Notes: generated from the letters alone by a model not told the origin. A stretch of DNA of 64,000 nucleotides from Adiantum capillus-veneris (GCA_014529385.2 CM043959.1:496001-560000); one strand, 5' to 3'; shown: positions 22,708 to 33,999, counted from the first letter of the stretch. Made by a program: numbers and translations.

Positions 22708-23640
22708 ACGTTAAGGGAAAGAAGAACTTGGTGGTAATGGTGTTGTTTTGCAAGCCACATATTTTGAGGATTCACCATCAGAACTTCAAGGATATGGTAG
22801 ATTAGTACACCACATATACATATTTTATAGACATCTTTGACTGGTATAGAGTGGGGAGACACATGGATGTTCTACTCTACAAGAAGGCTATTTTATGTGG
22901 AAACTATGTTGTGTGTTATTCAGGGGTTGAGAAACAAGGTTATGACATAGTGCCACTGTCCACCTTTTTCAAGCCACCACAACATAGACACTACTTTGAA
23001 AGGTGTGGAGCAGTATTTCTATTGGCCGATGCTCAAAAAGGATGTCGACCACTTTGTTCGCAACTGCTTAGTAAGGTCAAGTTTAACATGCATAAGCACT
23101 ACCTATTCTTAAACCGACCTTGGGAGAGTATAGCAATGGATTTCATTTTTGATCTTCCAAAGACTCGGAGTGGTCATGATGGCATTTGAATAATCATTGA
23201 TTGATTCAACAAACATGCTCAATTTATTCCGGTAATAAAGTCACTTGAAGTCGACCATCTGGCTAAGTTGTTTGTCTTGTAGATTTTTAAACTACATGGT
23301 ATACCTAAATCTATAGTTTTAGATAGAGATCCCCGTTTGACGAGCTTGTTTTAGAGAACAATCTTGGAGAATACAAGCACCCGGCTTAAATTCTCATCCT
23401 CATTCCACCCACAAATAGATGGGTTGTTGGAGATAGCCAATTCAGTGGTTTTGGACTTGTTAAAGTCATACATCTCTGATCAGAAGACTCAATGGGAGTA
23501 GTATATGCCCTTGGTGGAGTTTGCCTACAATAACATGTTTCATACGTCTATGGGGAAGGCACCACTTGAGATTATTTAGGGTGTCAAGAAGGTTCGACTG
23601 TTAGTACTATTTTTGTAGGACAAGGTGGTGCCAATGGTGA
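22708..23640 (+). pseudogene. Decayed gypsy integrase (family C, after interruption)
   Basis: Continues the family C pol gene after element 2. The RNase H end (HVKGK-like, at the junction) is followed by an integrase zinc-binding segment (YFYWPMLKKDVDHFV near 23005-23055). The core has RPWESIAMDFIFDLP (23113), IIID for the first Asp, VLDRDPRLTS for the second (23313-23345) and a GLLEIAN segment with the Glu (23417-23440). Stops break every frame. It ends where the foldback repeat begins. Confidence 0.72.
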
Positions 23641-24475
23641 GGAACTACAGCTTCATGCATTGTAGACTATCATTGCACTATGTTGTGTTAACTTTTTGTG
23701 ATACTTCATTCTTCTAACATTATTCCAATGTAAAGAAAGCTCTAAACATAATGTTTCTCACATTTGTGTCTATATGCTACAAGATTGTTTTCTAGATAGA
23801 TTCGTTGTAACTCACTCTATTTTGTAGGACAAGATCCTGCTAGTCATGTGAAATGTGCATTTGAAGAATTTTTCTCTGATATGTTCCTATACTTTCTAAG
23901 AAACAGTGTAGGGATCTAAGATTTATAGAGCTGAGAAACAACAAGTTTCTCAAGTTTAACAGCAAGGCTCTTTTTGAGAAGTAATTTTTTTAAATGAGGC
24001 TCTCTTTGGAAAGCCTAGACCAGGTACGTGGATTTGAACTAGTTGTTTTTGAGTCCGAAAAAGTTTTTTATCAGCAGGCTGACTTCAATTCAAAAGTAGA
24101 ACAACAAAATTTGGCCTTTCTTGGTGGTATGGATTAGGGGAGTGTTACTTTTGCAACTAGACAATTGGTCCAAAACCACATGACTGGTCTAAGGTTTCCA
24201 CAAGAGAGCTCTCATTTTTTTTTGAAACTTCTCACAAAGAGCCTTGTGGCTGAACTTCAAAAAGTTGTTGTTTCTTAGCTTTATGAAGCTTGGATTCCAT
24301 TTTTTCAGAAAGTATAACAACATAATGGAGCAAAAGTCTTCAAATGCACGTTTCACATGACTGGATCACCTTGTCTTACATAAAACTAAGTTAAGTTTTT
24401 GTATTTATGACTCATTTTTTCCTCATGTAAACTCTCTTTTCAATATTTTTTGGATTGTTCTTTACATTGTTAACC
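23641..24475. repeat. Foldback (inverted-repeat) element
   Basis: Left arm (about 23650-24055) and right arm (about 24165-24400) are imperfect inverted repeats around a unique centre (24065-24150). Examples are 'agctgagaaacaacaagttt' against 'aaaaagttgttgtttcttagct'. A partial copy lies at 9890-10450. No transposase is encoded, so it would be non-autonomous. Confidence 0.65.
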
Positions 24476-24511
24476 CTTGCAGGCATGTTCAAATTTTTTT
24501 TACCATCAAAT

Positions 24512-24555
<44 letters not shown>

Positions 24556-24739
24556 GGTGTGTGTGTGTGCGCGCGCGCGTGTGTGTGTGTACACTGTAGG
24601 GCTACAGTGGATCAATGAGACTACCATTCATGATTGTAGTATTGATAATTACACTAGTAATTAAAAAGCAAGAGAAAAAGCATGTAGACTCAAAACATAC
24701 TTGACTAATGATAAGCTGATAACATAGCATACAATGATA
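24476..24739. repeat. CT and GT microsatellites with AT-rich flanks
   Basis: A CT run (24512-24550) is followed by a GT/GC run (24551-24590). The segment 24596-24740 matches 29060-29225 in inverted orientation. Nothing coding. Confidence 0.75.
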
Positions 24740-25051
24740 CATTGGGTTGAAAAGTGTGTACGAGAGCTTGCTACTCATATAGTGTTGCTAGTGGCTAGGT
24801 GCACCTCTCAAGGATCACAGGTACCTTTTCCCAAGGTTCAAGGGGCAACTCTCCAAAGGTCAAGAGTGGCTCCATAGAATGTGGAAAAGCTATGCTAATT
24901 GGGATGGCATTTGGACTCTTGTGCAACTGACCTACCATATGTGCTAAGCTATATGCCCTCACATGCTTACTAGACTGTTGATTGTACAAGAGATGGTTCT
25001 CACACACCAATTGTCAATGCTAGGCCAAAGGCCACAAACCTAACAAACCTT
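24740..25051 (+). repeat. Dispersed repeat, copy 1
   Basis: About 310 bp matches 29240-29552 in the same orientation, including 'gagcttg', 'caagagtggctccatagaatgtgg' in two parts and 'tgtacaagagatggttctca'. It starts ttgggttg and ends aacctaaca, so the ends are short inverted repeats. It could be an LTR or a small terminal-inverted-repeat element. Confidence 0.7.
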
Positions 25052-25559
25052 CCCTTGGACTTTGGCCTAAACCAGTGACCAACCACAAAGAGTACAATTT
25101 CCATAGAGGCCAGACCACACAAGTTATACTGACTGTTTGTAATATGGTGTACCAAAGGCTAAAGACACCTCCCCTCCACTACAGACCGCGTTGTCCACCA
25201 AGATGAATTCAAAATGGGGCTCGCCCATATTTTTCCTACAAGTCACCACCACTGTCACTGCCAAGTCATGGGACACCTACTTCATATTCATCTCTTCCAC
25301 AATGTTGTTGTTTGGATACTGCCACTACTGATACATGATTTAATCTTGGAGAAATCCTTTGCTAAGTGTTCAAGCTTTCTATATTCGTAGCATTTCTTGT
25401 ACCTCTATTTAATGAAAGACTAAATGCGGTGCAAGAAAAACTAGATGCAGTGCAGGTTGATGGTGATTGTGCTCCTCCCCTTGAAAGAGAATTGGATGAT
25501 GATTGTGCTCCTCCCCTTGAAATAAGATTTTGGTTTTCTCTCCCAATGTGCCTTGGAGA
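25052..25559. other. No gene recognised
   Basis: Non-coding apart from a small direct duplication at 25464-25530, in which 'gattgtgctcctccccttga' occurs twice. Perhaps residue of a decayed copia element together with the following segment. Confidence 0.35.
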
Positions 25560-25673
25560 GGTCTTATCACTTGGAGACTCTCCAAGGACAATGTATGCCT
25601 CCTTACATGTGCACAAGATGATATCATCTCCATAAATGAAAATTTGGGCATACATTGCGGTGTATTGTGCCAT
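25560..25673 (-). pseudogene. Possible copia-type RT fragment
   Basis: On the minus strand the translation contains IFIYGDDIILCT, which resembles the copia RT active-site block (usually YVDDxIxxG) with a Gly in place of Val. Only about 35 codons are convincing. Low confidence; could be chance. Confidence 0.3.
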
Positions 25674-26129
25674 GAATGAAAAAATTAGACTTTGAGTTAC
25701 AATATTTTAAGTGATAATGAGAGAGGAAGATCTTCTTCTTTGAAATCTTGGTGGTTTCCTTGGGAGTCTTTGAACTTCTTCACCCTTTGAATGTTGCTTT
25801 GCTTTGGAAGCTTTGGTTTGCCGATGAAGTTGAAATGCTTGAAGTTTGCCTTGAATCTTTTGCTTCCCCTTTGAATACTCAAGGATTTACCTTTTCATGT
25901 TCTTTGAATAATGTCTTTGGTTGCCAAAGTGTAAGACCTCCTCTTGGATTGTAGTGAGGGCTCCTTTGGAGTTCTCGGTGTCTTTGCTCTTATGCTCTGA
26001 GAAGAGCCCATTAGGGGTTTGGACTCCTAGGATCCCTAAGGCCCATGGCCAGAACGTGGGAAAGGGGACAATAGGGTCAAGCGAGCAGGGGCCGATCGTG
26101 GGAAGCAGCTTTAGTGGAGCCAAAATAGG
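25674..26129. other. No gene recognised
   Basis: Several short overlapping frames on both strands and no motif. The region ends at the copia-like LTR. Confidence 0.35.
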
Positions 26130-26509
26130 TGTAAGGTATCAGTAATTAAGGTGGATAAATATTAGTTGCATTCATGGTAGTGAGAGTTTCATAATAATTA
26201 AGAGCAAACAAATTAGAGAGAGAGCACTCAATGAAAATAGCCTCACTCGATTGATTTGGATGAAAAGAGCAAAATACAAGATAAGCAATATGGCCTTATA
26301 TAGGAGTAGAAAGGAAGGTGGCATCTAATGCTAGAAAGTGACATCCATCACATGTGGGAAAGGGGGTCAAGTAGCATGTGGCTATAGAGAATAGCATGTG
26401 ACTATAAAGTGAGATGCATACATGCACATAATGGTGCATGCTTGGCATGCTTGGCTTTAGAGGTTGGTCATGCATTGAGTGTAGGCTAAAGGGCTTATCC
26501 CAACATACA
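26130..26509 (-). repeat. 3' LTR of the copia-like element
   Basis: In plus orientation it begins TGTAAGG and ends CAACATACA. Matches 28359-28640 over its first 280 bp. Contains tatggccttatataggag in both copies, a plausible TATA region. Confidence 0.72.
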
Positions 26510-26689
26510 CCCCCATAAGTTGAAGCTTACATGAAGTGCATCGATTCTAGCCAAGGCTAATATGGGTTACTTAGGGTAACTGCATATGGCTCATAAGGTG
26601 GAATCTAATGCAAGAGTGGGTAGGTCTTACCTCCAAACTTTGGGTTTGGGATAGTGTTTAGAGCCCATTACAATACATCCTCATAATAG

Positions 26690-27492
26690 AGAGTGTAGAC
26701 TTTTCCTTTTCCTTCTTCTCCTTCCACTTTATGTGTACTTTACCTTTGGAATCTCTAGGATTCTTTTGGTTCCTAGCACTATCTCTGAGGAAACACCGGT
26801 TGGGTGCATGTCCTTTCTTATTGCAATGAGGGCACACCTTAATGCGGAAGCAATCTTGTGATTTGTGGTTGCTTTTGCCACAACATGAGCAACCGTTTTT
26901 GTGTACGACAAATGCGTTATTTTGAGACCTTGTGTAAGTGCCAATTCATTTTTCTTCCCTCTAGAAGTGAGTTGATTACATCTTCAAGTGAGGGAATGTG
27001 ATCCTTTTCCTTGAGCACATTTACAATGTGATCAAAGCTACTTGGTAGGCTTAGCTTTGAGAAGGATGGCAATTTTATCCTCACCTCGAACTTGTTCCTC
27101 AACATAGACAAGTTGAGTTGAGATACTTTTTAGTTTGTTGACGAGGCTAGCAACATCATCTTTCTCTTTCATAATGAGACCATAAAGTTGAATTTTGAAG
27201 CTCATTTTTGAATTCTTACCTCGAGCACCAAAAACACGCTCTAGCGTTGCATGGATGTAGCATCATCTATGTGATGGATGAAGTCATCTTCGAGCGCATT
27301 GATGATGATTCCAAGTGCTTACTCATCTTTGACTGGTTGTTCAACATTCAAGGTTTGTGCCAAGGCTTCCCCCGAACTGGATGGCGGTTTTACGATTCTC
27401 CAAAGATTTTTCTTCATGAGCACTCCTTTGGCCTTTGTCTGCCAAGTGTGAAATCCAACACCGTTGAATTTATCGATGTTTTTGGTGGACAT
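26690..27492 (-). pseudogene. copia-type gag with two zinc knuckles
   Basis: Starting at a minus-strand ATG (27492), the N-terminus reads INKFNGVGFHTWQTKAKG, the typical start of copia Gag (pattern F.G.NF..W...M). A central segment LPSSFDHIVNVL and LEDVINSLLEGR matches the usual copia Gag helix region. Two CCHC knuckles follow near 26900 and 26850: CSCCGKSNHKSQDC and CPHCNKKGHAPNRC, both with all ligands. Two frame changes (near 27120 and 26940) break the ORF. No pol follows before the 3' LTR. Confidence 0.72.
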
Positions 27493-28345
27493 TGTGCGTA
27501 GGGTGGTCTTACCAAAGTAATTTGGGAGTGTCTATAAACCCTTTACAAAGTTTGAGTGCAACGTGATAAATCTATGTCCTTGAAGAATGCTTTTAACAAC
27601 TCGTTGATTCTCCACTACGTAGTGCTCAAAGCTTGTTTGGTATTCTTGAGATGGGACCCTTGTCTCTACTTAAGCAAAGGGTGCCTTTTTGTTGCATGCA
27701 AGGCCAAATATGGGCTATCGTGGGAGTAGCTCTTTAGGAGATTGGGCAAGGCTGGCAGGGAGGTCAAGTGGGGCAAGTTCGTGTAGCTTCAGCAGGCGCA
27801 GGTACCTTCGGGCAACCGGGCAGAGATCCGGACATGTGCGGGTAGCTTGGGCTACCAAGAAGCTAACACTCATAAAATCGAAAGGTAAATGAGCAAATGA
27901 TTAGCATCTCTTTCCAAAAACCCTTCAATTTTAATCATTCAATAAAACATTCTAATTCAAGCATTCATGGGTGCAATAGAAAGCTCTTGAGAAGGGCATT
28001 TCATACACGTTCATGCAAATGGCTAATTTTGCAAGGGAAACACTATGCAAGCCCATTGAAGTTGGCCAAAGTAGTCCACTTTGAGAGTCGTAGAAGCAAT
28101 TATCCAATGCAATCAAGCAAGGGTTAAACACACAAACTAATTCTCAATCTAATTATCCCTAAACATTAGCTAGGGCAGTGGCCATATAGATTTGCCCAAA
28201 TCTAATGATAGAGATCATTAAAGTTGAGTTACACTAATCTAATCCTAAGAGAGTTATAAATCGATTTGGTGCTTAGGGAGAGAGGGCACTAAATCTAGCT
28301 TAGGGATCTAATTCAGATAATTAAGAGATACTAATTACTTACAAG
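27493..28345. other. Leader of the copia-like element
   Basis: About 850 bp between primer site and gag. Short plus-strand frames are present but have no recognisable motif. Confidence 0.4.
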
Positions 28346-28358
28346 CTCTGATATGACT

Positions 28359-28684
28359 TGTAAGGTTTAATTAATTAATGTGGATAAAGATTAGTTGCAT
28401 TCATGGTAGTGAGAGTTTCATAATATTAGGAGCAAACAAATTAGAGAAAGACCATTCAATGAAAATAGACCCGCTTGATTGATTTGGATGAAAAGAGCAA
28501 CGTACAAGCTAAGCAATATGGCCTTATATAGGAGCAGAGAGGAAGGTGGCAATTAATGCTAGAGTGACGTTCATCGCATGTGGGAAAGGGGTCAAATAGC
28601 ATGTGGCTATAGAGAATAGCATGTTACTATAAAGTGGGATGCATGCACACGCGCACACACAAACACACACACACACACACACAC
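28359..28684 (-). repeat. 5' LTR of the copia-like element, truncated
   Basis: Matches the left LTR up to about 28640, then gives way to a CA run ending near 28684. Confidence 0.68.
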
Positions 28685-29239
28685 CTCATTTTAGTGAAAA
28701 TTGGGGAATGGAGATGAGAGAGCTCGCGGGCTTGAAATGCAGAGATTGAGGGCTCGTCGAAAAGAGCTCAAGTAGTATTATCTTCACACACCACCAATGC
28801 AATGATTCGATTCTTTGAATAAGACCAATTGAAGTTGCAAAATATGCAAAAACCAATGTCAAAATACACACAAAAGTTAAATGCAAATGCACTAATTGCT
28901 GCTAATTGTAAACCCTAATACTCTTTAATTGAACCGCTTAATCCATGGAGGGTAGTGGCCTCTTGGGTCTACCAAGGATGTGCCCACACATGGATAGGTT
29001 TGAGCTCAATTATTGAGATGTGCAATTAAGGGAGATTGATAAGAGAATACTAATTCTACCATAAGCGCTTTGATAGCAATCATTGTATGCATGTTTTCAG
29101 TCTATCATTAGTCAAGTTATGTTTTGAGTCAACACGCTCTCTCTCTCTCTCTCTCTCTCATTATTATTGTAATTATCAATGCTACAATCATGAATATCAA
29201 TCTCGTTGATCTATCCTAGCCCAACAATTGGTATTGGGT
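28685..29239. other. Non-coding sequence with CT microsatellite
   Basis: No gene. 29060-29225 is the inverted counterpart of 24596-24740, split by a CT run (29139-29160). Confidence 0.5.
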
Positions 29240-29552
29240 TGGAAAGTGTACATACAAGAGCTTGTTATAACTTATATAGTAGTTGCTAGTGGTTAGGTGC
29301 ACCCCTCAAGAGTACATGTACCTTTCCCCAAGGGTCAAGGGACAACTCTTCACAAAGATCAAGAGTGGCTCCATAGAATGTGGAAAAATATGCTGACTAG
29401 AATGGCATTTGAACTCTTGTGCAAGTCACTTGCCACATGTGCTAAGCCATATGCCCTCACAAAGTCACATGCCTATTAGCTTGTTGATTGTACAAGAGAT
29501 GGTTCTCACACACTAGTTGGTGGTGCTAGGCTAAAGGCCACAAACCCAACAT
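29240..29552 (+). repeat. Dispersed repeat, copy 2
   Basis: Direct match to 24740-25051 at about 80 percent by eye; ends aacccaaca. Directly followed by the large inverted repeat. Confidence 0.7.
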
Positions 29553-30903
29553 GTACAACTCTGGTAGGTTTATACAAAACTTTTCTAACAAGCAAATATT
29601 TATGTTTTTGTTTCTAAATTTTTAACTAGCAAATGTTAAATTTTTATCTCTATCTATTATATGTGATATCGGTATTCTTATGGTGGGTTGACAAAGTCTC
29701 TTTTGTTTCTCTAATTTATTATTAATTTTGTATAACATTCCATGTGTCTCACTATCACAAGTAAAATATTTTTTGGCAGCTCCATCTATAGAAATTTAAA
29801 TGTATGTATTAGGTGGGTTTTTGCTACCGAGAAATGAATTTGCTGATATGGATGCATCTCTCCTTCTGATGAACCTTGAAATGAGGATGAATGAGCTGAA
29901 GCTACTCGAGCAGATCATAATGGCACAACAATTCATTGAGAAAATACAATTCATCTCAAACCAGATATTATGGAGGATTAATTCATTGACAAGAAGGTTG
30001 GAAAGTGGGCAAGGGTGGATGAAAGAAGATATTAATTACAATGATTTAGTTGTAATGAGAGCATGGTTTGATTTGAGGGTGTGTACCAAAGGGTGGTAAT
30101 ATAGTGGTAATTAGAGTGCAGTTTGGAAGAGATTAGACCACTACAATCTTTTTAAGTCTTGAAAGTAACATTACTAAACAATGGATTGATATAGATTACA
30201 TTCTCTCCCTCTCCACGATGAGAATGCCCTTATACTTAAAAGGAAGTTGCACATTCCTCTAGCCTCATGGACAATGCGAGAATCAAAAGTCTTCTCTAGT
30301 AGTCATCTGTATCGTGTTCAAGATTGCAAGGAAACTATCTTCACTACCACTATACCACCACCCTTTGATACACACAAATAAATCAAACCATGCCCTCATT
30401 ACAATTGAATATTTGTAATCAACATCTTCTTTCATTCACCCTTGCCCACGATCCAACTTTCCTGTCAATTGATTAATCTTCCATAACACCTGGCTTGGGA
30501 TGAATGGGATTGTCTCAAAGAATTGTTATGTCATTGTGATCCTCTTGAGGAGCTTCAACTCATTTGACCTCTTTTCAAGGATCATCAAAAGGAAAGATAT
30601 ATCCACATTAGCAAATTCATTATTTGGTAGCAAAACCCCACCCCTCCCATACATTTGAATGTCTATAGATGTAGCTGTTAAAAGATATTTTACGTGTGAT
30701 AGTGAGACCACATGGAATTTTGTACAAAAATAATAACTTAAAGAAACAAAAGAGAACTTCGTGAACCCACCATAAAATTATCCATATCACAGATAAAAGA
30801 TAGAGAGATGCAAATTTAACATTTACTAATTGAAAAGTTAGAAACAAAAACATCAATATTTTCCTATAAGAAAAGTTTTCTACAAATATAATAGAACTAT
30901 ACA
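29551..30903. repeat. Large imperfect inverted repeat (foldback element)
   Basis: Arms of about 560 bp (29551-30110 and 30345-30903) pair around a 235-bp centre. Matching blocks include tatgtttttgtttctaa, ctcactatcaca, ggtgggttttgctacc-like and gggcaagggtg. Identity is roughly 80 percent. Both arms carry the same degenerate frame (plus 29800-30099, minus 30526-30711), which I read as a by-product of the duplication. No transposase. Confidence 0.75.
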
Positions 30904-30904
30904 A

Positions 30905-30906
30905 AT

Positions 30907-30937
<31 letters not shown>

Positions 30938-30944
30938 CGCATAA

Positions 30945-30980
<36 letters not shown>
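30905..30980. repeat. CA/GT/GA microsatellite
   Basis: A CA run (about 30905-30942) is followed by a GT run and a GA run to 30980. Confidence 0.9.
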
Positions 30981-31017
30981 GTTTTATATTTAATAGTTAA
31001 TGTTTTTAGTGAAAGGA

Positions 31018-31137
31018 TGCTGGTAATGCGTGTGATAGTCTCCACCCAACCCAGTCGTGCTATCTTATAGCCTCCGCCTAGCGTACACACTGTGTGGCCG
31101 TGCCGGTGGCCTTGCCCATAGGACCCATGTCCTTACA
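31018..31137 (-). repeat. 3' LTR remnant of chromovirus
   Basis: About 120 bp match 44264-44382, starting TGTAAGGACATGGG on the minus strand, directly after a C/G run that serves as polypurine tract. The rest of this LTR is missing. Confidence 0.75.
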
Positions 31138-31154
31138 TTACCCCCCCCCCCTTG

Positions 31155-31750
31155 GAGAATCATTTTTGTCCTCGAAAACGAATGCAAGAAAATGTTTCTT
31201 AAGTGTGGAGACATTCTCCGATGTAGAACCTTCTTGAGGTCTATCTAGCCATTTTACCAACACATGTCGTCTGACATGTCGTCTATCTAGCCATGTTTCT
31301 TAAGTGTGGAGACATTCTCCGATGTAGAACCTTCTTGAGGTCTATCTAGCCATTTTACCAACACATGTCGTCTGACATGATGTCTGATGCGAAGCTCATG
31401 AGAATCCAAAATCTTTTCGGGCTCATGAGGAATGCTTGGCGGTTTGATAAGGTCAACTAACACACCTGTGTCAATGACGTTATCATTCTATCCTAGTTGT
31501 TTTCGTAAATGGATAACATGAAAAACATGATGAACTCGTGAGTGCTCTGGGAGAACTAACTTATAGGCCACTTGACCTATACGTTTGAGAATGGTAAACG
31601 GTCCACAATAGCGTGGTGAAAGTTTAGCATCTTTTTCCGTCTTCAGAATTTTTGAATGCTCCGAAACTTTGAGGAAAACCTTGTCTCCTTTTTCAAAAGT
31701 AGCAAAACGATGATGCTCATCTACGTACTTCTTATATCGATCTTAAGCTT
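31155..31750 (-). pseudogene. Integrase C-terminus and chromodomain of chromovirus
   Basis: On the minus strand, LSPRYCGPFTILKRIG is the GPY/F module of chromoviral integrases (about 31570-31625). Further along, PEKILDSHELR, VLVKWLD and EDKNDSP match the chromodomain scaffold (ILD...VLVKW...) that targets these elements to chromatin. A near-perfect tandem duplication (31190-31376) disturbs the chromodomain. Stops are present. Confidence 0.65.
31190..31376. repeat. Tandem duplication, about 100-bp unit
   Basis: The block from 'tgtttcttaagtgtggagac' to 'acatgtcgtctgacatg' occurs twice in a row with no visible mismatch, indicating a very recent duplication or an assembly effect. Confidence 0.85.
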
Positions 31751-31782
31751 GCTTAACATTTTGTCAAGCAACTCAAAGCATG

Positions 31783-32295
31783 TCAAAATGGTCTAGGAGA
31801 AAATCCTTCGCTTGCTGTATCTACTGTAACGGGTGATCTAGGTTGAAATCCATATAAAAGTATAAATTTACTAAACCTTGTAGTCACATGCTTCAAACTA
31901 TTATAAGCAAATTCCAATATAGGTAAGTAGTCTTCCCAATTGGTTTGCTTCTTGCTAACGTATACTCGTAGCATATCCTCTAGCACTTGATTAAATCTTT
32001 CTGTTTGACCATCCATTTCTGGATGATCAGCCGTACTTAGATTAAGTTTAGTTTCCAACTTTTGGAACACAGCTCTTTAGAAATGATTATCAAACTTTTA
32101 ATCTTTGTCACTAATGATACTAGCTGGAAGATCGTAGAGTTTATATATATGCTCTACAAATAGCCGTGCTAATTCCAGTGCCTTAACGGTAGTCTTAGTG
32201 GGAATGAATCGATCCATCTTTGTGAGACGGTCTAAAATTACCCAAGTGGCATCATGGCCACAATTTGTAGTAGGTAGTCCTACTAAAAAATCCAT
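31783..32295 (-). pseudogene. Integrase core of chromovirus, left copy
   Basis: First Asp in WVILDRLTKMDRFIP, second in SIISDKD (32098-32295), and Glu in MDGQTERFNQ (31783-32070), so D-D-E is retained. A stop between the two open parts interrupts the frame. Confidence 0.75.
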
Positions 32296-33180
32296 AGAGA
32301 TACTCTCCCACTTACCTTCTGGAATCTCTAAAGGATGTTAAAGGCCACCTACCTTGAGGTGCTCTGCCTTATTAACTTGGCATTGTTGGCAGTTTAGTAC
32401 TTACTCTTGAACATCATGATGTAAGCCCGGCCAATAAAATTGTCATCGAACTAAGGCATACGTCTTACGAATACCTGAATGACCAGTACTTGGACTATTA
32501 TGACACTCAAATAAGATTTGGCACCTAGTGTCTGAGTCCTTTGGCACACATACTCTACCTTTGTGGAGTAAGTAGCCATCATCAATGGAAAAATTCTTCC
32601 ATCGCTTAAGCTCTTCCTAAGTAGGGGTGGAGCTCTGTGTGTTGGAGTTTCTATCTGCGCGTGCAAAGACATGTTGATCTGGCTGTTCCGAGACATGTGA
32701 GTGTGAGGGGTCCCTTTTTAAAACTGCACTCCCCACTTTAGCATATGATTGATCTTGTGCACACTTGCCACGTAATGACTCCAAAAATCCACTCTTTAGT
32801 TCCGTGAAAGCAAGTGAATTAATCTGAGGCATCTGACTTAGTGCATCCGCTACTACATTATATCGCCCCTTGCGATATCATAGCTTACAATCATAATCTT
32901 GAAGGATTTTTGCCCATCTAGCTTTATGGCTCTTCAAGTATGTTTGAGTAGTAAACCATTTGATACTCTCATGGTCAAAAACTACTTCAAACTCGGCACC
33001 ATATAAGAAGTGTCGCCATTTTTGTAGAGCGTGAATTATGGCATAGAGCTCTCTCTCATAAACAAAATAATTTTGTTGAGCTCTATCTAATTTTTTACTT
33101 TCAAAGGCTATAGGTCTTCCCTCCTGGAGAAGTACCGCAGGAATGGCTTTATCACTAGCATCAGTCTCTACCACAAATGG
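32296..33180 (-). pseudogene. RNase H and integrase zinc region, left copy
   Basis: RNase H (32878-33174) has VETDASDKAI, then RPIAFESKKLDRAQQNY and YERELYAIIHALQKWRHFL, all canonical chromovirus segments. The zinc-binding and linker segment (32296-32830) is broken by stops. Confidence 0.75.
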
Positions 33181-33936
33181 CTTAAGTGGGTCGACGATTG
33201 CTAGGGAGCAGTGGCTATAGCTACCTTGAGCTGTTCAAAATTTTGTTTTTGGGCTTCTTCTCAAGAAAAGGTCTTACCTTGTGCTTTAAGTTGATCCGTC
33301 ATAGGAACATTGATTTTGGCATAGTCACGGATATACTGTCGATAAAATCCAGCCATGCCTAAAAATATTTGAAGCTCCTCAACCGTGTTGGGATGTGGCC
33401 ATCGAAGAATGGCAGCGACCTTGTCAGTGTCCATCTTGATGCCAGAATAAGAGATCACATGACCGAGGTAATGTATCTCTATTTTAAAGAAATCACACTT
33501 GCTTTGATTAGCATAAAGCGCGTGAGCTCGTAGTAGTTGTTCAAACACTAATTGTAAGTGTTCTATGTGTTCATCTTCAGTCTTACTATAAATGAGAATG
33601 TCATCAAGGAAAACCACAACAAATTTTCCAAGATAAGGACGTAAGACACTATCCATGAGTGTCATAAATGTATCTGGAGCATTGGTTAGACCAAAAGGCA
33701 TAACCAAAAATTCAAAATGCCCGAACCATGTTCTAAAGGGAGATTTGGAGATATCTTGCAATAGGATACGTACTTGGTGGTATCCTGAACAAAGATCTAT
33801 CTTTCTATAGTATCTTTCCCCATGGAGTTGATCAAACAACTCATCCACTCGAGGTAGAGGATACTTGTTCTTGATGGTTATCGCATTGAATCCGTGATAA
33901 TCTACGCACATGCCCATAGTACCATCTTTCTTTTTT
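33181..33936 (-). pseudogene. Reverse transcriptase of chromovirus, left copy
   Basis: Open from the Tat junction to 33261: [43 protein letters not shown] and the active site [11 protein letters not shown] with both Asp. The thumb segment YLGHVIS and the connection follow. The N-terminal fingers are missing because the Tat element begins at 33938. Confidence 0.8.
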
Positions 33937-33937
33937 G

Positions 33938-33999
33938 TGTTGGGGGTCAAAAATGATTAGAATGGCTTCAAACTTGATATATGAGCTCATTTATAGTGA

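Larger units (their letters stand above)
26130..28684 (-). mobile_element. Gag-only copia-like LTR element (minus strand)
   Basis: Two related LTRs (26130-26509 and 28359 to about 28650) flank 1.85 kb. On the minus strand the right LTR is 5' and is followed by a Met-tRNA-type primer site (28346-28357, complement of tggtatcagagc with two changes). A purine run (plus-strand acccccat) precedes the left LTR. The interior encodes only Gag, so the copy is non-autonomous. The outer end of the right LTR is lost in a CA microsatellite (about 28650-28684), so no target duplication can be tested. Confidence 0.72.
31018..33936 (-). mobile_element. Chromovirus, left (3') part
   Basis: Minus-strand Ty3/gypsy: partial 3' LTR (31018-31137), polypurine tract (31138-31154), chromodomain-like tail, integrase, RNase H and RT up to 33936, where the Tat element starts. 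Its inner 2 kb (31928-33936) is duplicated at 39316-41320. Together with 39316-44382 all parts of one chromovirus are represented, though not in a simple nested order. Confidence 0.8.
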
